Origin: Erythrobacter dokdonensis DSW-74
Lineage (GTDB): Bacteria; Pseudomonadota; Alphaproteobacteria; Sphingomonadales; Sphingomonadaceae
DNA length: 64,000 nucleotides
Assembly (NCBI RefSeq): GCF_001677335.1
Contig: NZ_LZYB01000008.1
Location: forward strand, 62,001-126,000
Reading direction: 5' to 3'
Position 1 is the stretch's first letter. Every line of letters starts with the position of its first letter. Position numbers and translations under genes: made by a program. The notes below the pieces were generated by a model. It made no database searches. It was not told the DNA's origin and worked only from the letters and a program-made list of their open reading frames with translations. Shown here in pieces: positions 43,398 to 52,194 of the stretch.

Positions 43398-43782
43398 TGT
43401 CGGCGCCCCGATGCTGAATTGACCGCCTGGGGGATCGCTAGCCGCGAGGCGGCGGGTGCGCGTTGCCGGTACGAAAGCCGCCAATCGCAACCGGTTTCCT
43501 ACGCGATCCGGCTTCTCTAGGCTGCGCCGTCGCGCTCTTTCGCATCGTCGTCATAACCGGCCCGCTGGGCCGCCTCGTTCGCAAGACAAGGCTCCGCCTA
43601 CCTGTCCGTCAAGTGCGGAAGATCAACACGAAAGAACTGATTTGTAATTGGAAAAATGGGAAGGGCTTGCTTGACAGGGTGTCAAGTTTGTCAAGCTGCC
43701 AGGGTGAAGCAATGCAAAAAAAGGCCTCCCGCGCCCGGGCGGGAGCGGAAGGCCCTTTCATTCCGGTATTGCGAGGGGTGGT
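43398..43782. other. Convergent intergenic region with TTGACA repeats
   Basis: 385 bases between two converging genes. It contains the gdhA terminator at its right end and, at 43669-43696, three copies of a TTGACA/TGTCAA element, including the inverted pair GCTTGACA and TGTCAAGC. No tRNA, other RNA gene or credible coding frame was found. Confidence 0.5.
43716..43757 (-). terminator. Rho-independent terminator of gdhA
   Basis: On the minus strand, 26 bases past the gdhA stop, CTCCCGC pairs with GCGGGAG around a six-base loop. Outer GGCC arms extend the stem with a small bulge, and a run of seven T follows. The opposite side has a shorter T tract, so some bidirectional action is possible. Confidence 0.8.
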
Positions 43783-45138
43783 CTACACGACCCCGAAAGC
43801 CAGCATCGCGTCGGCGACTTTCTTGAAGCCCGCGATGTTGGCGCCCTTCACGTAGTCGATATAGCCGCCGCCCTGGTCGCCATAGGTCAGGCAGCGCTGG
43901 TGGATGCCCGCCATGATGTCCTTGAGCATCTGCTGAAGCTCCTCCTCGCTCCACGATCGGCGCGCGGAGTTCTGGCTCATCTCGAGGCCCGAAACCGCCA
44001 CGCCACCCGCATTCGAGGCCTTGCCCGGCGCGTAGAGGATCTTGTGGTGCTTGAAAGTGTGCACGCCGTCGAGATCGGTCGGCATGTTGGCCCCCTCCGA
44101 CACCGCGCGACACCCGTTCGCCACCAGTGTTTTGGCATCCTCGCCCAGCAGTTCGTTCTGGGTGGCGCAGGGCAGGGCCACATCGCAGGGCACGCCCCAC
44201 GGGGTCTTGCCGGCGTGGAAGGTCGCGCCCGGAAAGGCATCGACATATTCTTCGATCCGGCCGCGGCGGTGGGTCTTGTGGGTCTTGACCCAGTCGATCT
44301 TCTCCTGATCGATGCCGTCGGGATCATGGATGAAGCCGCCCGAATCCGAAAGGGTCAGCACCTTGCCGCCGAGCTGGACTATCTTCTCCGCAGCATGGGT
44401 CGCCACATTGCCCGATCCGGAGATCACGGCAGTCTTGCCCTCGAGAGTGTCGCCCTTGGTCGCCAGCATGTTTTCGAGGAAATAGACTGCGCCATAGCCG
44501 GTCGCCTCGGTACGGATGAGGCTGCCGCCCCATTCAAGGCCCTTGCCGGTCAGCACGCCGGTGAAGTGGTTGGTGATGCGCTTGTACTGGCCGAACATGT
44601 AGCCGATCTCGCGTCCGCCGACGCCGATATCGCCCGCCGGAACGTCGACATCGGCACCGATGTGGCGATAGAGTTCGGTCATGAAGGACTGGCAGAAGCG
44701 CATGATCTCGCGCACGCTCTTGCCCTTGGGGTTGAAGTTGCTGCCCCCCTTGCCTCCGCCCATGGGCAGGCCGGTCAATGCGTTCTTGAAGGTCTGCTCG
44801 AAGGCGAGGAATTTCAGCACGCTTTCGGTCACCGACGGGTGGAAGCGGATGCCGCCCTTGTAGGGGCCAATCGCATTGTTGTTCTGCACCCGCCAGCCAC
44901 GCTGCACGCGGATGTTGCCGTTGTCGTCCTCCCAGCACACGCGGAAGGAAACCACGCGATCAGGCTCGGCAATGCGGCGCAGGATCTGCGCCGAGTGATA
45001 TTCTTCCTTGTCCTCGATGAATTCGAATATGTCCTCGGCGACTTCCTGGACCGCCTGAACGAATTCCGGCTGATGCGGATTGCGCTTCTTCACGCCTTCC
45101 ATGAAGCCGTTAAGGTCTACGTGATCGGTAACTGCCAT
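43783..45138 (-). CDS. gdhA: NADP-type glutamate dehydrogenase
   Basis: A 451-residue hexameric-type glutamate dehydrogenase, which makes glutamate from 2-oxoglutarate and ammonium in the cytoplasm. Substrate-binding and catalytic segments are intact: YKGGIRFHPSV, the PMGGGKGGSNFNPKG loop with the catalytic Lys region, DVPAGDIGVGGREIGYMFGQ, and the nucleotide-binding VISGSGNVATHAAEKI. The C-terminus contains ANIAGFKKVADAML, as in E. coli GdhA. Length and motifs place it with NADP-dependent anabolic enzymes. The ATG at 45138 follows GGGGGGAGAAA. It is transcribed alone; a strong terminator follows and hemN ends 120 bases upstream. Confidence 0.96.
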   Translation of the reverse strand: MAVTDHVDLNGFMEGVKKRNPHQPEFVQAVQEVAEDIFEFIEDKEEYHSAQILRRIAEPDRVVSFRVCWEDDNGNIRVQRGWRVQNNNAIGPYKGGIRFHPSVTESVLKFLAFEQTFKNALTGLPMGGGKGGSNFNPKGKSVREIMRFCQSFMTELYRHIGADVDVPAGDIGVGGREIGYMFGQYKRITNHFTGVLTGKGLEWGGSLIRTEATGYGAVYFLENMLATKGDTLEGKTAVISGSGNVATHAAEKIVQLGGKVLTLSDSGGFIHDPDGIDQEKIDWVKTHKTHRRGRIEEYVDAFPGATFHAGKTPWGVPCDVALPCATQNELLGEDAKTLVANGCRAVSEGANMPTDLDGVHTFKHHKILYAPGKASNAGGVAVSGLEMSQNSARRSWSEEELQQMLKDIMAGIHQRCLTYGDQGGGYIDYVKGANIAGFKKVADAMLAFGVV

Positions 45139-45209
45139 GATTTCTCCCCCCAGATTGATGCAATCGCGCCCGATAGAGACTCCGCGTTCTTATTGTGCGC
45201 GCGGACTAT

Positions 45210-45224
45210 CCGCGCAAAGCGCGG
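45210..45224 (-). terminator. Short GC hairpin after hemN
   Basis: CCGCGC pairs with GCGCGG around a three-base loop, 34 bases past the hemN stop and before gdhA. It has no T-run, so termination is possible but not assured. Confidence 0.3.
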
Positions 45225-45258
45225 CTCATGCAAGGCAGATAAGCTTGGGGGGAGAGGG

Positions 45259-46569
45259 TCAGATGGCCGAACTAAACTGGCGTTTTGTGACCGCGCGATA
45301 GGAATCGAACAGCGACGCGATCACCCGGGCATAGGGCAGGCCGGCTGCAAGGATGCGCAGGTTAGTGCCCGAAAGCTCGGCGAGGCCGCGCTGGGTGAAA
45401 GGAGCCAGCCGGACTTGCGTATCGGCCAGCAGGCAGGGTGAGAGCTGGGCCTCACCGCGGCACAGCAATGCCTCGATCACGCCGCCGCGAAGCCGGTCTT
45501 CGGGAGAACGCGCAATGCCGTGAGATGCCGAAAGCTGCCCCGCTGCCGATTGGGCGCGATAGCGACCATTGTGCTTTTCGTTCTGGGCATAAAGGCCAGG
45601 AAAACCGCTGATTGCGCTCGATCCCATGCCAATCAGCACCTCAGCGGGATCATCGGTGAAGCCCTGGAAATTTCGCCGGAGCTTGCCCTCGCGTGTCACC
45701 CGCGCCATCGGATCATGCGGCAGGGCGAAGTGATCGAAGCCGATCGCCTCGTAACCGTTGCCTGTCAGGAATTCGTGCGCCTGCGCGGCCATGGCAAAGC
45801 GCGCCTCTGCCCCAGGAAGCGCAGCCTCGAGGATCATTGTCTGGCGTGGCACCATGTGCGGGACATGTGCATAGCCGAACACGGCCACCCGGTCCGCGCC
45901 CAGCATCCGCGTGTGTTCGAGGCTATCGGCCAGATCGACCATGGTCTGGTGCGGCAGGCCATACATCAGGTCGAAATTGAGCGAGGTCACCCCCCCAGCG
46001 CGCAGCCAGTCGATGCTTCGGCAGATCATCGCCGTGGGCTGCTCGCGCCCGATCGCCTTCTGGCAATGCGGCGCGAAGGTCTGCACCCCCATGCTGGCGC
46101 GGGTGATGCCGACCTCGCGCACTACGTGGCCCCACTCCGCCGTAAGGCTGCGGGGATCAAGCTCGATCGACCATTCGGGAGCAAAGAGCGGGAAATGATG
46201 ATGGAGTGCGTCGACCAGCGCCAGAAACTCGCGCGGCAGAATCGCATTGGGACTGCCGCCGCCGAAAGCGATGCGCCGTACCCGGGCCGATTGTGGCAGC
46301 AGGCTCGCTACGGTAGCAAGTTCCTGATGCAGCGCCTCGAGATAGGTCTCGACCCGCGCACGCCTGCCTGCTGCACCGGTGTTGCAGCCGCAATAATAGC
46401 AGATTTTCTCGCAGAACGGGATGTGCAGGTAGAGCGAAACGTCGCCGTAAGACCCGGCGATCGCGCGCTCAATCATGCCCTCGTCGAGCTTGCCGAAATC
46501 GGCGGCCGTGGGATAGCTGGTGTAACGCGGCACCGGCGTAGCGAGCAGGTCGGGATGATAGTTCCACAT
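45259..46569 (-). CDS. hemN: Oxygen-independent coproporphyrinogen III oxidase
   Basis: A 436-residue radical-SAM enzyme that converts coproporphyrinogen III to protoporphyrinogen IX without O2, supplying haem under low oxygen. The [4Fe-4S] ligands are Cys53, Cys57 and Cys60 in CEKICYYC, followed by GCNTG as in true HemN. RYTSYPTA at the start and IAFGGGSPNA, FDLMYGLPHQT and FQGFTDD later are all family-typical, which separates it from HemW. An FNR-type site lies 35-48 bases upstream of the ATG. It follows the small Cys-rich gene and the cco assembly genes, consistent with a microaerobic regulon. Confidence 0.95.
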   Translation of the reverse strand: MWNYHPDLLATPVPRYTSYPTAADFGKLDEGMIERAIAGSYGDVSLYLHIPFCEKICYYCGCNTGAAGRRARVETYLEALHQELATVASLLPQSARVRRIAFGGGSPNAILPREFLALVDALHHHFPLFAPEWSIELDPRSLTAEWGHVVREVGITRASMGVQTFAPHCQKAIGREQPTAMICRSIDWLRAGGVTSLNFDLMYGLPHQTMVDLADSLEHTRMLGADRVAVFGYAHVPHMVPRQTMILEAALPGAEARFAMAAQAHEFLTGNGYEAIGFDHFALPHDPMARVTREGKLRRNFQGFTDDPAEVLIGMGSSAISGFPGLYAQNEKHNGRYRAQSAAGQLSASHGIARSPEDRLRGGVIEALLCRGEAQLSPCLLADTQVRLAPFTQRGLAELSGTNLRILAAGLPYARVIASLFDSYRAVTKRQFSSAI

Positions 46570-46603
46570 GCCTTGCTTAAAGCGGGCCTACCGCAAGCCG
46601 TCT

Positions 46604-46617
46604 TTGCGCGAGATCAA
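46604..46617. promoter_or_regulatory. FNR/FixK-type box upstream of hemN
   Basis: TTGCGCGAGATCAA matches TTGAT-N4-ATCAA at eight of ten positions. Its centre is about 41 bases before the hemN ATG, and it overlaps the last codon of the upstream small gene. A TTTAAG hexamer sits 22 bases on toward hemN, but that would place the start of RNA nearly at the ATG. Confidence 0.6.
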
Positions 46618-46826
46618 TTCTTGCGCTTTTCCTTTTCACGGCAGGTGCCAGCATGGCAGCCCTTGGGATGGCAGTTCTGGTCTGGTCGAGGGTTGTCATC
46701 GCCGATCGGAATTGTGATCGTGCCGCCGTTGCACAGCTTGGCGGTGATGCTTGCGCTTTCGGCGGGTGGCGGGCCTGTCAGAACCGGAGCCAGCGTCAGC
46801 AAGGCGAGGGTGAGTGACGCGTTCAA
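46614..46826 (-). CDS. Small exported Cys/His protein between ccoS and hemN
   Basis: A 70-residue protein with a signal peptide (MNASLTLALLTLAPVLTG to about AESA), leaving a mature chain of about 45 residues rich in Cys, His and Lys: one Cys in KLCNGGTI and then a CHPKGCHAGTC cluster, ending in a basic tail. The start is a TTG overlapping the ccoS TGA (TTGA) with GGGGAGG nine bases upstream, so it is translated with ccoS. The spacing of Cys and His could bind copper or haem, or form disulphides. Given its place directly after the copper-handling genes ccoI and ccoS, a role in oxidase assembly is possible. I do not recognise a named family. Confidence 0.72.
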   Translation of the reverse strand: MNASLTLALLTLAPVLTGPPPAESASITAKLCNGGTITIPIGDDNPRPDQNCHPKGCHAGTCREKEKRKN

Positions 46827-46984
46827 GCCTCGTCCTCCCCAAAGCCGTCATCGTCGATCAGGATACGGGTCGCGGCCCCGTCCATATCATCATACTGCCC
46901 GTTCTTCATCGACCAGAAGAAGGCCGCAAGGCCTAGCAGACCCATGCCCAGCGCAATCGGGATCAGGAAGGCAAGGCCTGTCAT
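46823..46984 (-). CDS. ccoS: cbb3-type cytochrome oxidase assembly protein CcoS
   Basis: A 53-residue single-helix membrane protein: MTGLAFLIPIALGMGLLGLA leads into a helix and the hallmark FFWSMKNGQYDD, followed by an acidic tail ending in DDDGFGEDEA. CcoS is needed for mature haem and copper insertion into the cbb3 oxidase. It overlaps ccoI by four bases (ATGA), and the next small gene starts on its stop codon. Confidence 0.95.
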   Translation of the reverse strand: MTGLAFLIPIALGMGLLGLAAFFWSMKNGQYDDMDGAATRILIDDDGFGEDEA

Positions 46985-49110
46985 CTGTCGGCACTCCGGG
47001 CAAGACGCAGCGAATTGGCCACTACCACCAGCGAGCTCAGTGACATGGCGATGGCGGCGATCAGCGGGGTGATGAGGCCGAACAGTGCCAGCGGCACGGC
47101 AAGCACGTTGTAGGCGATCGAAAAGGCGAAGTTCTCGCGCACGATCCGCATGGTTGCCCTGGCGACCCGGACCGCGAGCGCGACCGGCATCAGCTTCTCG
47201 CCGATGAACACCGCATCGGCGGCCTGCTGGCTCGCATCCGACGCGGTGCCGGGCGCAATCGAGGCATGGGCCGCGGCCAGCGCCGGACCGTCGTTCAATC
47301 CATCGCCCACCATCAGCGGCCGGAAGCCTTGCGCCTTGAGTGCTTCCAGAGTGGCGAGCTTTGCCTGAGGGCTGGCTTCGGCCTCGGCATCAAGACCCAG
47401 TTCACGCGCGACCGCCTCGACTGGCCCGGTACGGTCGCCCGAAAGGATGCTGGCCGCCATGCCCTCTTGCGTCAGCGCGGCGAGCGTTTCGGAGGCATCG
47501 GCGCGCAGCGGATCGGCAAAGGTGATGGTATTCGCTTCGAGGCCGATCCTCAGGCGGGTGGCGAGACCTTGTCGGGCATCATCAGGCCGCTCGAGCGCGA
47601 CCGTGAGGCCTTGCCAGCGCCCGGTGAGGCCCTGACCGCTGACCTCGCGCACATCCTCGATCATGGCCGGCTCCACATCTTCGCGCAGCAGCGCAGCAGC
47701 GAGGCCCCGGCTCAACGGATGGCGGCTCGCCTGGGCCAGCCCAAGCGCGACGGCGCGCGCCGTCGTGTCGAGCCCGCTGATATCGGCGCGCGGCTCGCCC
47801 AGGGTCAGGGTGCCGGTCTTGTCGAACAGCGCCACGTCGCATTCGGCAAGGCGTTCCAGGGCGCTGCCGTCCTTGACCAGCAACCCGCGGCGGAGCAACG
47901 CGCCGCTCGCTACCACTTGCGCCGCCGGAACCGCGAGGCCCATCGCGCAGGGGCAGGTGATGATGAGGACGGCGATGGCGATCACCAGCGACTGGTGCCA
48001 GCCCGCGCCCGCGATCATCCAGCCGACAAAGGCCAGTGCGGCTAGACTGTGGACCACCGGTGCATAGAGGCGGCTGGCACGGTCGGCGATGCGGACATAG
48101 GAACTGCGCGATTGCCCCGCCTCGTCCATCAGCCGCGCGATTTCGGCGAGGGCGGTATCCTCGGCGACATGGGTCAGGCGGATGCGCAGGGGCGCAGAAA
48201 GATTGATTGCTCCGGCATGGACGATACTGCCCGGTCCGGCTGATTCCGGCATGCTCTCGCCCGTCAACATTGCATTGTCGAGCGCGCTTGTACCGTCCTG
48301 TATCTCGCCATCAGCAGCCAAAGCTTCGCCGGCCGCCACCAGCACCAGCATCCCCGGTTCAAGCTCATGTGCTGCAACGCGCCGCGTGCTGCCATCGGGG
48401 GCAATTACGCTCGCACTTTTGCCCATTCTGCCCAGCAGGGCGCCGATCCCCGCGCGCGTTCGGTCGCGCATCACTGCATCGAGCGCGCGACCCGCAAGCA
48501 GGAAGAATAACAGCATGACTGCGCTCTCGAAATAGGCATGCCCGCCGCCATCGATAGTCTCGTAGAGGCTGAGTGCAGTCGCCAGGATCACGCCGATCGA
48601 GATCGGAACGTCCATGTTGGTGCGCCGGTGTGACAGGGCCATCCAGGCGCTGGAAAAGAACGGGCGGCCCGAATAGGCGATTACTGGCAGAGCTATCAGC
48701 GCAGACAGCCAGTGGAACAGATCGCGTGTTGCGCCTTCGGCTCCCGCCCAGACGCTGACCGACAGCAGCATCACGTTCATCATGCCGAAGCCCGCCACAC
48801 CGAGAGCGCGGGTGAGACGCTTGCGTTCTTCTGTCTCCCGCCCCAGCGGATTTTCGGCCACGGGTTCAGCCTCGAAGCCGAGTGCGCGCAGGGCCTCCAA
48901 CAACCGAGTCTCGTCAACCGACGGATCATGCTGGATCGCAACCCGCTTGGCCGAGAAGTTGGCACGCGCAGCGGTGATGCCCTGCAGTTTCGGCAATTCG
49001 CGCTCGATCTTGGCGATGCAGCCCGCGCAGCGCATCCCCGGCACGGTGAAGCGCGTCGAGATGAGCGGACGCTCGCTATCCTCGGCAGTCACAGGCGCAG
49101 GCGCGTTCAC
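46981..49110 (-). CDS. ccoI: Copper-transporting P1B-type ATPase CcoI
   Basis: A 709-residue heavy-metal P-type ATPase that moves copper for the CuB site of cbb3 oxidase. It has an N-terminal HMA metal-binding domain with GMRCAGC (about 25-31), the membrane metal site Cys386-Pro-Cys388 in ITCPCAMGL, the phosphorylated Asp430 in FDKTGTLT, and the hinge MVGDGLNDGPAL. Membrane helices flank these as usual for the family. The initiation codon is GTG and overlaps the ccoH stop (GTGA). It belongs to the ccoNOQPGHIS run and is probably translated as part of it. Confidence 0.95.
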   Translation of the reverse strand: MNAPAPVTAEDSERPLISTRFTVPGMRCAGCIAKIERELPKLQGITAARANFSAKRVAIQHDPSVDETRLLEALRALGFEAEPVAENPLGRETEERKRLTRALGVAGFGMMNVMLLSVSVWAGAEGATRDLFHWLSALIALPVIAYSGRPFFSSAWMALSHRRTNMDVPISIGVILATALSLYETIDGGGHAYFESAVMLLFFLLAGRALDAVMRDRTRAGIGALLGRMGKSASVIAPDGSTRRVAAHELEPGMLVLVAAGEALAADGEIQDGTSALDNAMLTGESMPESAGPGSIVHAGAINLSAPLRIRLTHVAEDTALAEIARLMDEAGQSRSSYVRIADRASRLYAPVVHSLAALAFVGWMIAGAGWHQSLVIAIAVLIITCPCAMGLAVPAAQVVASGALLRRGLLVKDGSALERLAECDVALFDKTGTLTLGEPRADISGLDTTARAVALGLAQASRHPLSRGLAAALLREDVEPAMIEDVREVSGQGLTGRWQGLTVALERPDDARQGLATRLRIGLEANTITFADPLRADASETLAALTQEGMAASILSGDRTGPVEAVARELGLDAEAEASPQAKLATLEALKAQGFRPLMVGDGLNDGPALAAAHASIAPGTASDASQQAADAVFIGEKLMPVALAVRVARATMRIVRENFAFSIAYNVLAVPLALFGLITPLIAAIAMSLSSLVVVANSLRLARSADR

Positions 49111-49565
49111 TTGATTTCGCTTTCTCCGGTCCAGTCCTGTCCGGCAGCCGTAATCGCAATGCGCATGGTCCAGCGACCTTCGGCAACCGCCTCGTTCGAA
49201 AGCCAGCGTGCTTGACCGATGGGAGCAAAGGTGAGGCTGGCAAAGTCTTTCGCTCCGAGCGGTCGGCGCAGTTCGGCGGTGATCTCTGCGCTTTCGGGAA
49301 CCGCGCCGGTCACCAGCAGTACGCGGCCATCAGCGCGCCGTTCGGGCCGGACTTCCCAGCCCAGCGCGCGCGATGCTTCCGCCTGGTCGAGCCACTGGTT
49401 GAAGTTCTGGCTGGCGACATAGGAATTTTCCACCACCACGCCGTGAAACCCGCCGACCGCCCGGTATGCCATGAACAGGTTCACGGCGATGACGATACCG
49501 AAACCGGCGATGAACACCGCCAGCATGTGCTTCCCGGTGAATTCCTTGCGTCTGGCAGCCATCAT
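49107..49565 (-). CDS. ccoH: FixH/CcoH family oxidase assembly protein
   Basis: A 152-residue protein with one N-terminal membrane helix (HMLAVFIAGFGIVIAVNLFM) followed by a periplasmic beta domain containing VVENSYVASQNFNQWL, the segment that marks the FixH family. CcoH is a single-span factor that stays with the cbb3 oxidase during assembly and is reported to interact with CcoN. Two ATGs lie in a row; the first overlaps the ccoG TGA. The downstream gene, ccoI, begins inside its stop codon. Confidence 0.93.
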   Translation of the reverse strand: MMAARRKEFTGKHMLAVFIAGFGIVIAVNLFMAYRAVGGFHGVVVENSYVASQNFNQWLDQAEASRALGWEVRPERRADGRVLLVTGAVPESAEITAELRRPLGAKDFASLTFAPIGQARWLSNEAVAEGRWTMRIAITAAGQDWTGESEIK

Positions 49566-51118
49566 TCGCTCTCCGGCATGGCAAAGGTTGTTTCGGCTAC
49601 GTCCTGTTCGCCCTGTTCATCGAGCGAGGTGAGGCGGAAGGCGAAGCTGTCCGCGCGTGCGCCGGGCGGCAGCATCACATAGGCGCGCACCACCTTGGTC
49701 TCGTTGGCGGGCACCGCAATCACCTGCACCGGCGCGGCGTTTTCGAGGCTGACCGCCTCGGTCCACATCACCGCGCCTTCAGGCAGGCCGGTCAGAGCCA
49801 CTTCCATTTCGCGCGGTCGGGCCTCCATATTGCGCAGGCGCAAGGTGTAGGCATTGCGGACTGATCCGTCCTTCAACAGCATGTACGGCGGGTTGCGATC
49901 GGGGGATACGGTAAGGTCCGTGTGCGTGCGGGTGCCGAGCGCGAACAGCATCGCCGCGCCGATTGCGCCCCATACGCCGAAATAGAGAAAGGTGCGCACG
50001 CGCAGCAGCGCCTTCCAGGCCGGGGTTGCCGGAGCGCCCGCTGCCTCGGCCTCGCATTGTTCGAGCGTCGCATAGTCGATCAATCCGCGCGGACGGCCGA
50101 CTTCGGCCATAACCTTGTCGCAAGCATCAATGCATAGCCCGCAGGTGATGCAGCCGATCTGCTGGCCTTCACGGATGTCGACTCCGGTGGGGCAGACTGC
50201 GACGCATTGAAGGCAGTCGATGCAGTCGCCGTAGCTCTCGGGGTTCTTGGCGGCTTTCTTGAGACTGCCGCGCTGCTCGCCGCGCCAGTCCTTGTAGGTG
50301 ACGATCAGCGATTTCTCGTCGAGCATCGCAGTCTGGATGCGCGGCCAGGGGCACATATAGATGCAGACCTGTTCGCGCATGAACCCGCCCAGCCAGAAAG
50401 TCGTGCCGGTGAGGATCGCGACCGTGGCATAGGCGACCGGGGCGGCATCAAACGTAAAGAAGTCGTGCACCAGCGTAGGTGCATCGGCGAAGTAGAGAAT
50501 CCACGCGCCTCCGGTGAGCAAGCTGATGAGGAGATAGATCGACCACTTCGCTGTCCGGCGCGTGATCTTAGCCGCGGTCCAAGGCGCCTTATCGAGCCGG
50601 ATCCGCGCATTGCGATCTCCGTCAATCAGGCGGTCGATATGCTGAAACAGGTCGGTCCACACGGTCTGCGGGCAGGCGTAGCCGCACCAAGCGCGGCCCA
50701 CGGCGGAAGTGACGAGGAACAGTCCGATGCCCGCCATGATCAGCATCCCCGCGACGAAATAGAATTCGTGCGGCCAGATTTCGATGTCGAACATGTAGAA
50801 GCGACGATGCGCGAGGTCGATCAGCACTGCCTGATCGGGGGCATAGGGCCCGCGATCCCATCGGATCCACGGAGTGACGTAGTAGATTGCAAGCGTCACG
50901 AACATCACCAGCCACTTGAAGCGCCGGAATGGGCCGTCGATCCGCTTGTTGTGGACGGTCTTGCCCTTCTCGTAGAGCGTGCTTCCCATGAAACCGTGGC
51001 CCGCATCATCTGCGGGTCCAGAGCCGATTTGCTGGACCGGCGAACCGAGCGCACCGCTCCAGTCGCGGGGCTTTGCCGCGCCGCTGCTGGTGCGCTCGAC
51101 TTCCTTTGGATCAGCCAT
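49562..51118 (-). CDS. ccoG: Cytochrome c oxidase accessory protein CcoG (FixG/RdxA)
   Basis: A 518-residue membrane-bound ferredoxin-like protein. After a polar N-terminus, several membrane helices carry WCGYACPQTVW (four-residue-spaced Cys) and VCIYMCPWPRIQ. A soluble module then has two [4Fe-4S] motifs, CIDCLQCVAVCPTG and CITCGLCIDACDKV, and the C-terminal domain is Ig-like, as in FixG. CcoG is thought to reduce copper for oxidase assembly. The ATG at 51118 (MADPKEVER) was chosen over an upstream in-frame start, because the extension is Arg-rich and covers the ccoP end. The remaining overlap with ccoP is eight bases. Confidence 0.94.
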   Translation of the reverse strand: MADPKEVERTSSGAAKPRDWSGALGSPVQQIGSGPADDAGHGFMGSTLYEKGKTVHNKRIDGPFRRFKWLVMFVTLAIYYVTPWIRWDRGPYAPDQAVLIDLAHRRFYMFDIEIWPHEFYFVAGMLIMAGIGLFLVTSAVGRAWCGYACPQTVWTDLFQHIDRLIDGDRNARIRLDKAPWTAAKITRRTAKWSIYLLISLLTGGAWILYFADAPTLVHDFFTFDAAPVAYATVAILTGTTFWLGGFMREQVCIYMCPWPRIQTAMLDEKSLIVTYKDWRGEQRGSLKKAAKNPESYGDCIDCLQCVAVCPTGVDIREGQQIGCITCGLCIDACDKVMAEVGRPRGLIDYATLEQCEAEAAGAPATPAWKALLRVRTFLYFGVWGAIGAAMLFALGTRTHTDLTVSPDRNPPYMLLKDGSVRNAYTLRLRNMEARPREMEVALTGLPEGAVMWTEAVSLENAAPVQVIAVPANETKVVRAYVMLPPGARADSFAFRLTSLDEQGEQDVAETTFAMPESE

Positions 51119-52043
51119 CGCTATCGGTCTTCGCGGCCTGTGCCACTTCGGTCTCAGCGGCCGCATCTTCCTGTGCCGGGGCCGCCTGCTGGCCGCCGCC
51201 GCGCGAGTGGACATAGGCTGCCAGCATCTTGATCGTCACCGGGTCCAGCCGCTCGTTCCACGCAGGCATCACGCCGTGCCGGGGGGCGAGGATCTGTTTC
51301 TTTACCTCGGCCTCGGTGCCGCCGAATAGCCAGATGGCATCATTGAGCGCAGGTGCACCCATTTCCGGCATTCCCGCGCCCGCAGCGCCGTGACAGGCGG
51401 CACAATTCTCGGCGAACAGCTGCGCTCCGGCGGCGCTCGACGTGCCCTTGCCCGACAGCGAGAGCACGTGGCCGGTCAGGGCATTGACCTGAGCAGTGTC
51501 GAACATTCCTTCGAAGGCGGGCATGTAGTTGACGCGGGTCGCGTCGGCACCTTCCCAGCGGATGCCGTGGGTGATCGAATATTCGATCTCGCTCAGGGTC
51601 CCGCCCCAGATCCAGTCGTCGTCATTGAGATTGGGATAGCCCGCCGAGCCTGCCGCACCCGCGCCGTGGCACTGGACGCAGTTGACCTTGAATGCCGCCG
51701 CACCCCCCGCAATCGCTTGACCCATCAGTTCGGGCGAGGCGGCGAGCTGTTCGATGTCGGTCGCTGCGATCTGTTCGAAGATCCCCTGACGAGCGGCATC
51801 GGCAGCGGTCATTTCCTTGGTGAGTTCGCCCCGGCTCGACCAGCCCAGCGTACCTGAGGTCGCCTTGTTGATCAGCGGCCAGGCCGGGTAGAGCACGACA
51901 TAGACCAACGCCCAGGCGATGGTCGCGTAGAAGGTCCAAAGCCACCAGCGCGGCAGAGGCGTGTTGAGTTCCTCGATCCCGTCCCATTCGTGGCCGACGA
52001 ATTCGGTGCCGGTGGGTTCGTCGATACGCTTATTGGCCATCAT
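51111..52043 (-). CDS. ccoP: cbb3-type cytochrome c oxidase subunit III (CcoP), diheme
   Basis: A 310-residue membrane-anchored diheme cytochrome c. The N-terminal EWDGIEELNTPLPRWW motif precedes the single helix (about 32-53). Haem sites are CVQCH at 122 and CAACH at 214, with Met ligand candidates in YMPAF and GVMPAW. The C-terminus is a low-complexity Ala/Glu tail. CcoP passes electrons from the bc1 complex or soluble cytochromes to CcoO and CcoN. Start codons ATGATG occur at 52043; the first follows AAGGA at good spacing. It overlaps the end of ccoQ by 14 bases. Confidence 0.96.
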   Translation of the reverse strand: MMANKRIDEPTGTEFVGHEWDGIEELNTPLPRWWLWTFYATIAWALVYVVLYPAWPLINKATSGTLGWSSRGELTKEMTAADAARQGIFEQIAATDIEQLAASPELMGQAIAGGAAAFKVNCVQCHGAGAAGSAGYPNLNDDDWIWGGTLSEIEYSITHGIRWEGADATRVNYMPAFEGMFDTAQVNALTGHVLSLSGKGTSSAAGAQLFAENCAACHGAAGAGMPEMGAPALNDAIWLFGGTEAEVKKQILAPRHGVMPAWNERLDPVTIKMLAAYVHSRGGGQQAAPAQEDAAAETEVAQAAKTDSDG

Positions 52044-52194
52044 GGTCATCCTTGAAGATCGAGTGCTTGGCCGTTTCCACATGGCCCCTTGCACCGGGTC
52101 GGAAGTGCCACAGGCACAACGTCAGATAGAGCGGGAAGATCACCGCAAGCCCGTAGCTGTCGGCGAAGTGGCGCAGATGTTCGTAGAGGCTCAC
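52030..52194 (-). CDS. ccoQ: cbb3-type oxidase subunit IV (CcoQ)
   Basis: A 54-residue membrane protein beginning with GTG on the ccoO stop (GTGA). One helix ([18 protein letters not shown]) is followed by a short cytoplasmic tail ([11 protein letters not shown]). These small subunits stabilise the CcoP-CcoNO interaction. The family is too short for most gene finders, but the position between ccoO and ccoP and the FRPGARGH segment after the helix make the assignment sound. Confidence 0.9.
   Translation of the reverse strand: MSLYEHLRHFADSYGLAVIFPLYLTLCLWHFRPGARGHVETAKHSIFKDDHDGQ

Noticed and set aside
43463-43782. Small gene or tRNA in the intergenic region before gdhA
   Set aside because: The only open frame runs into gdhA antisense and the terminator, and no tRNA cloverleaf with a T-loop motif can be drawn.
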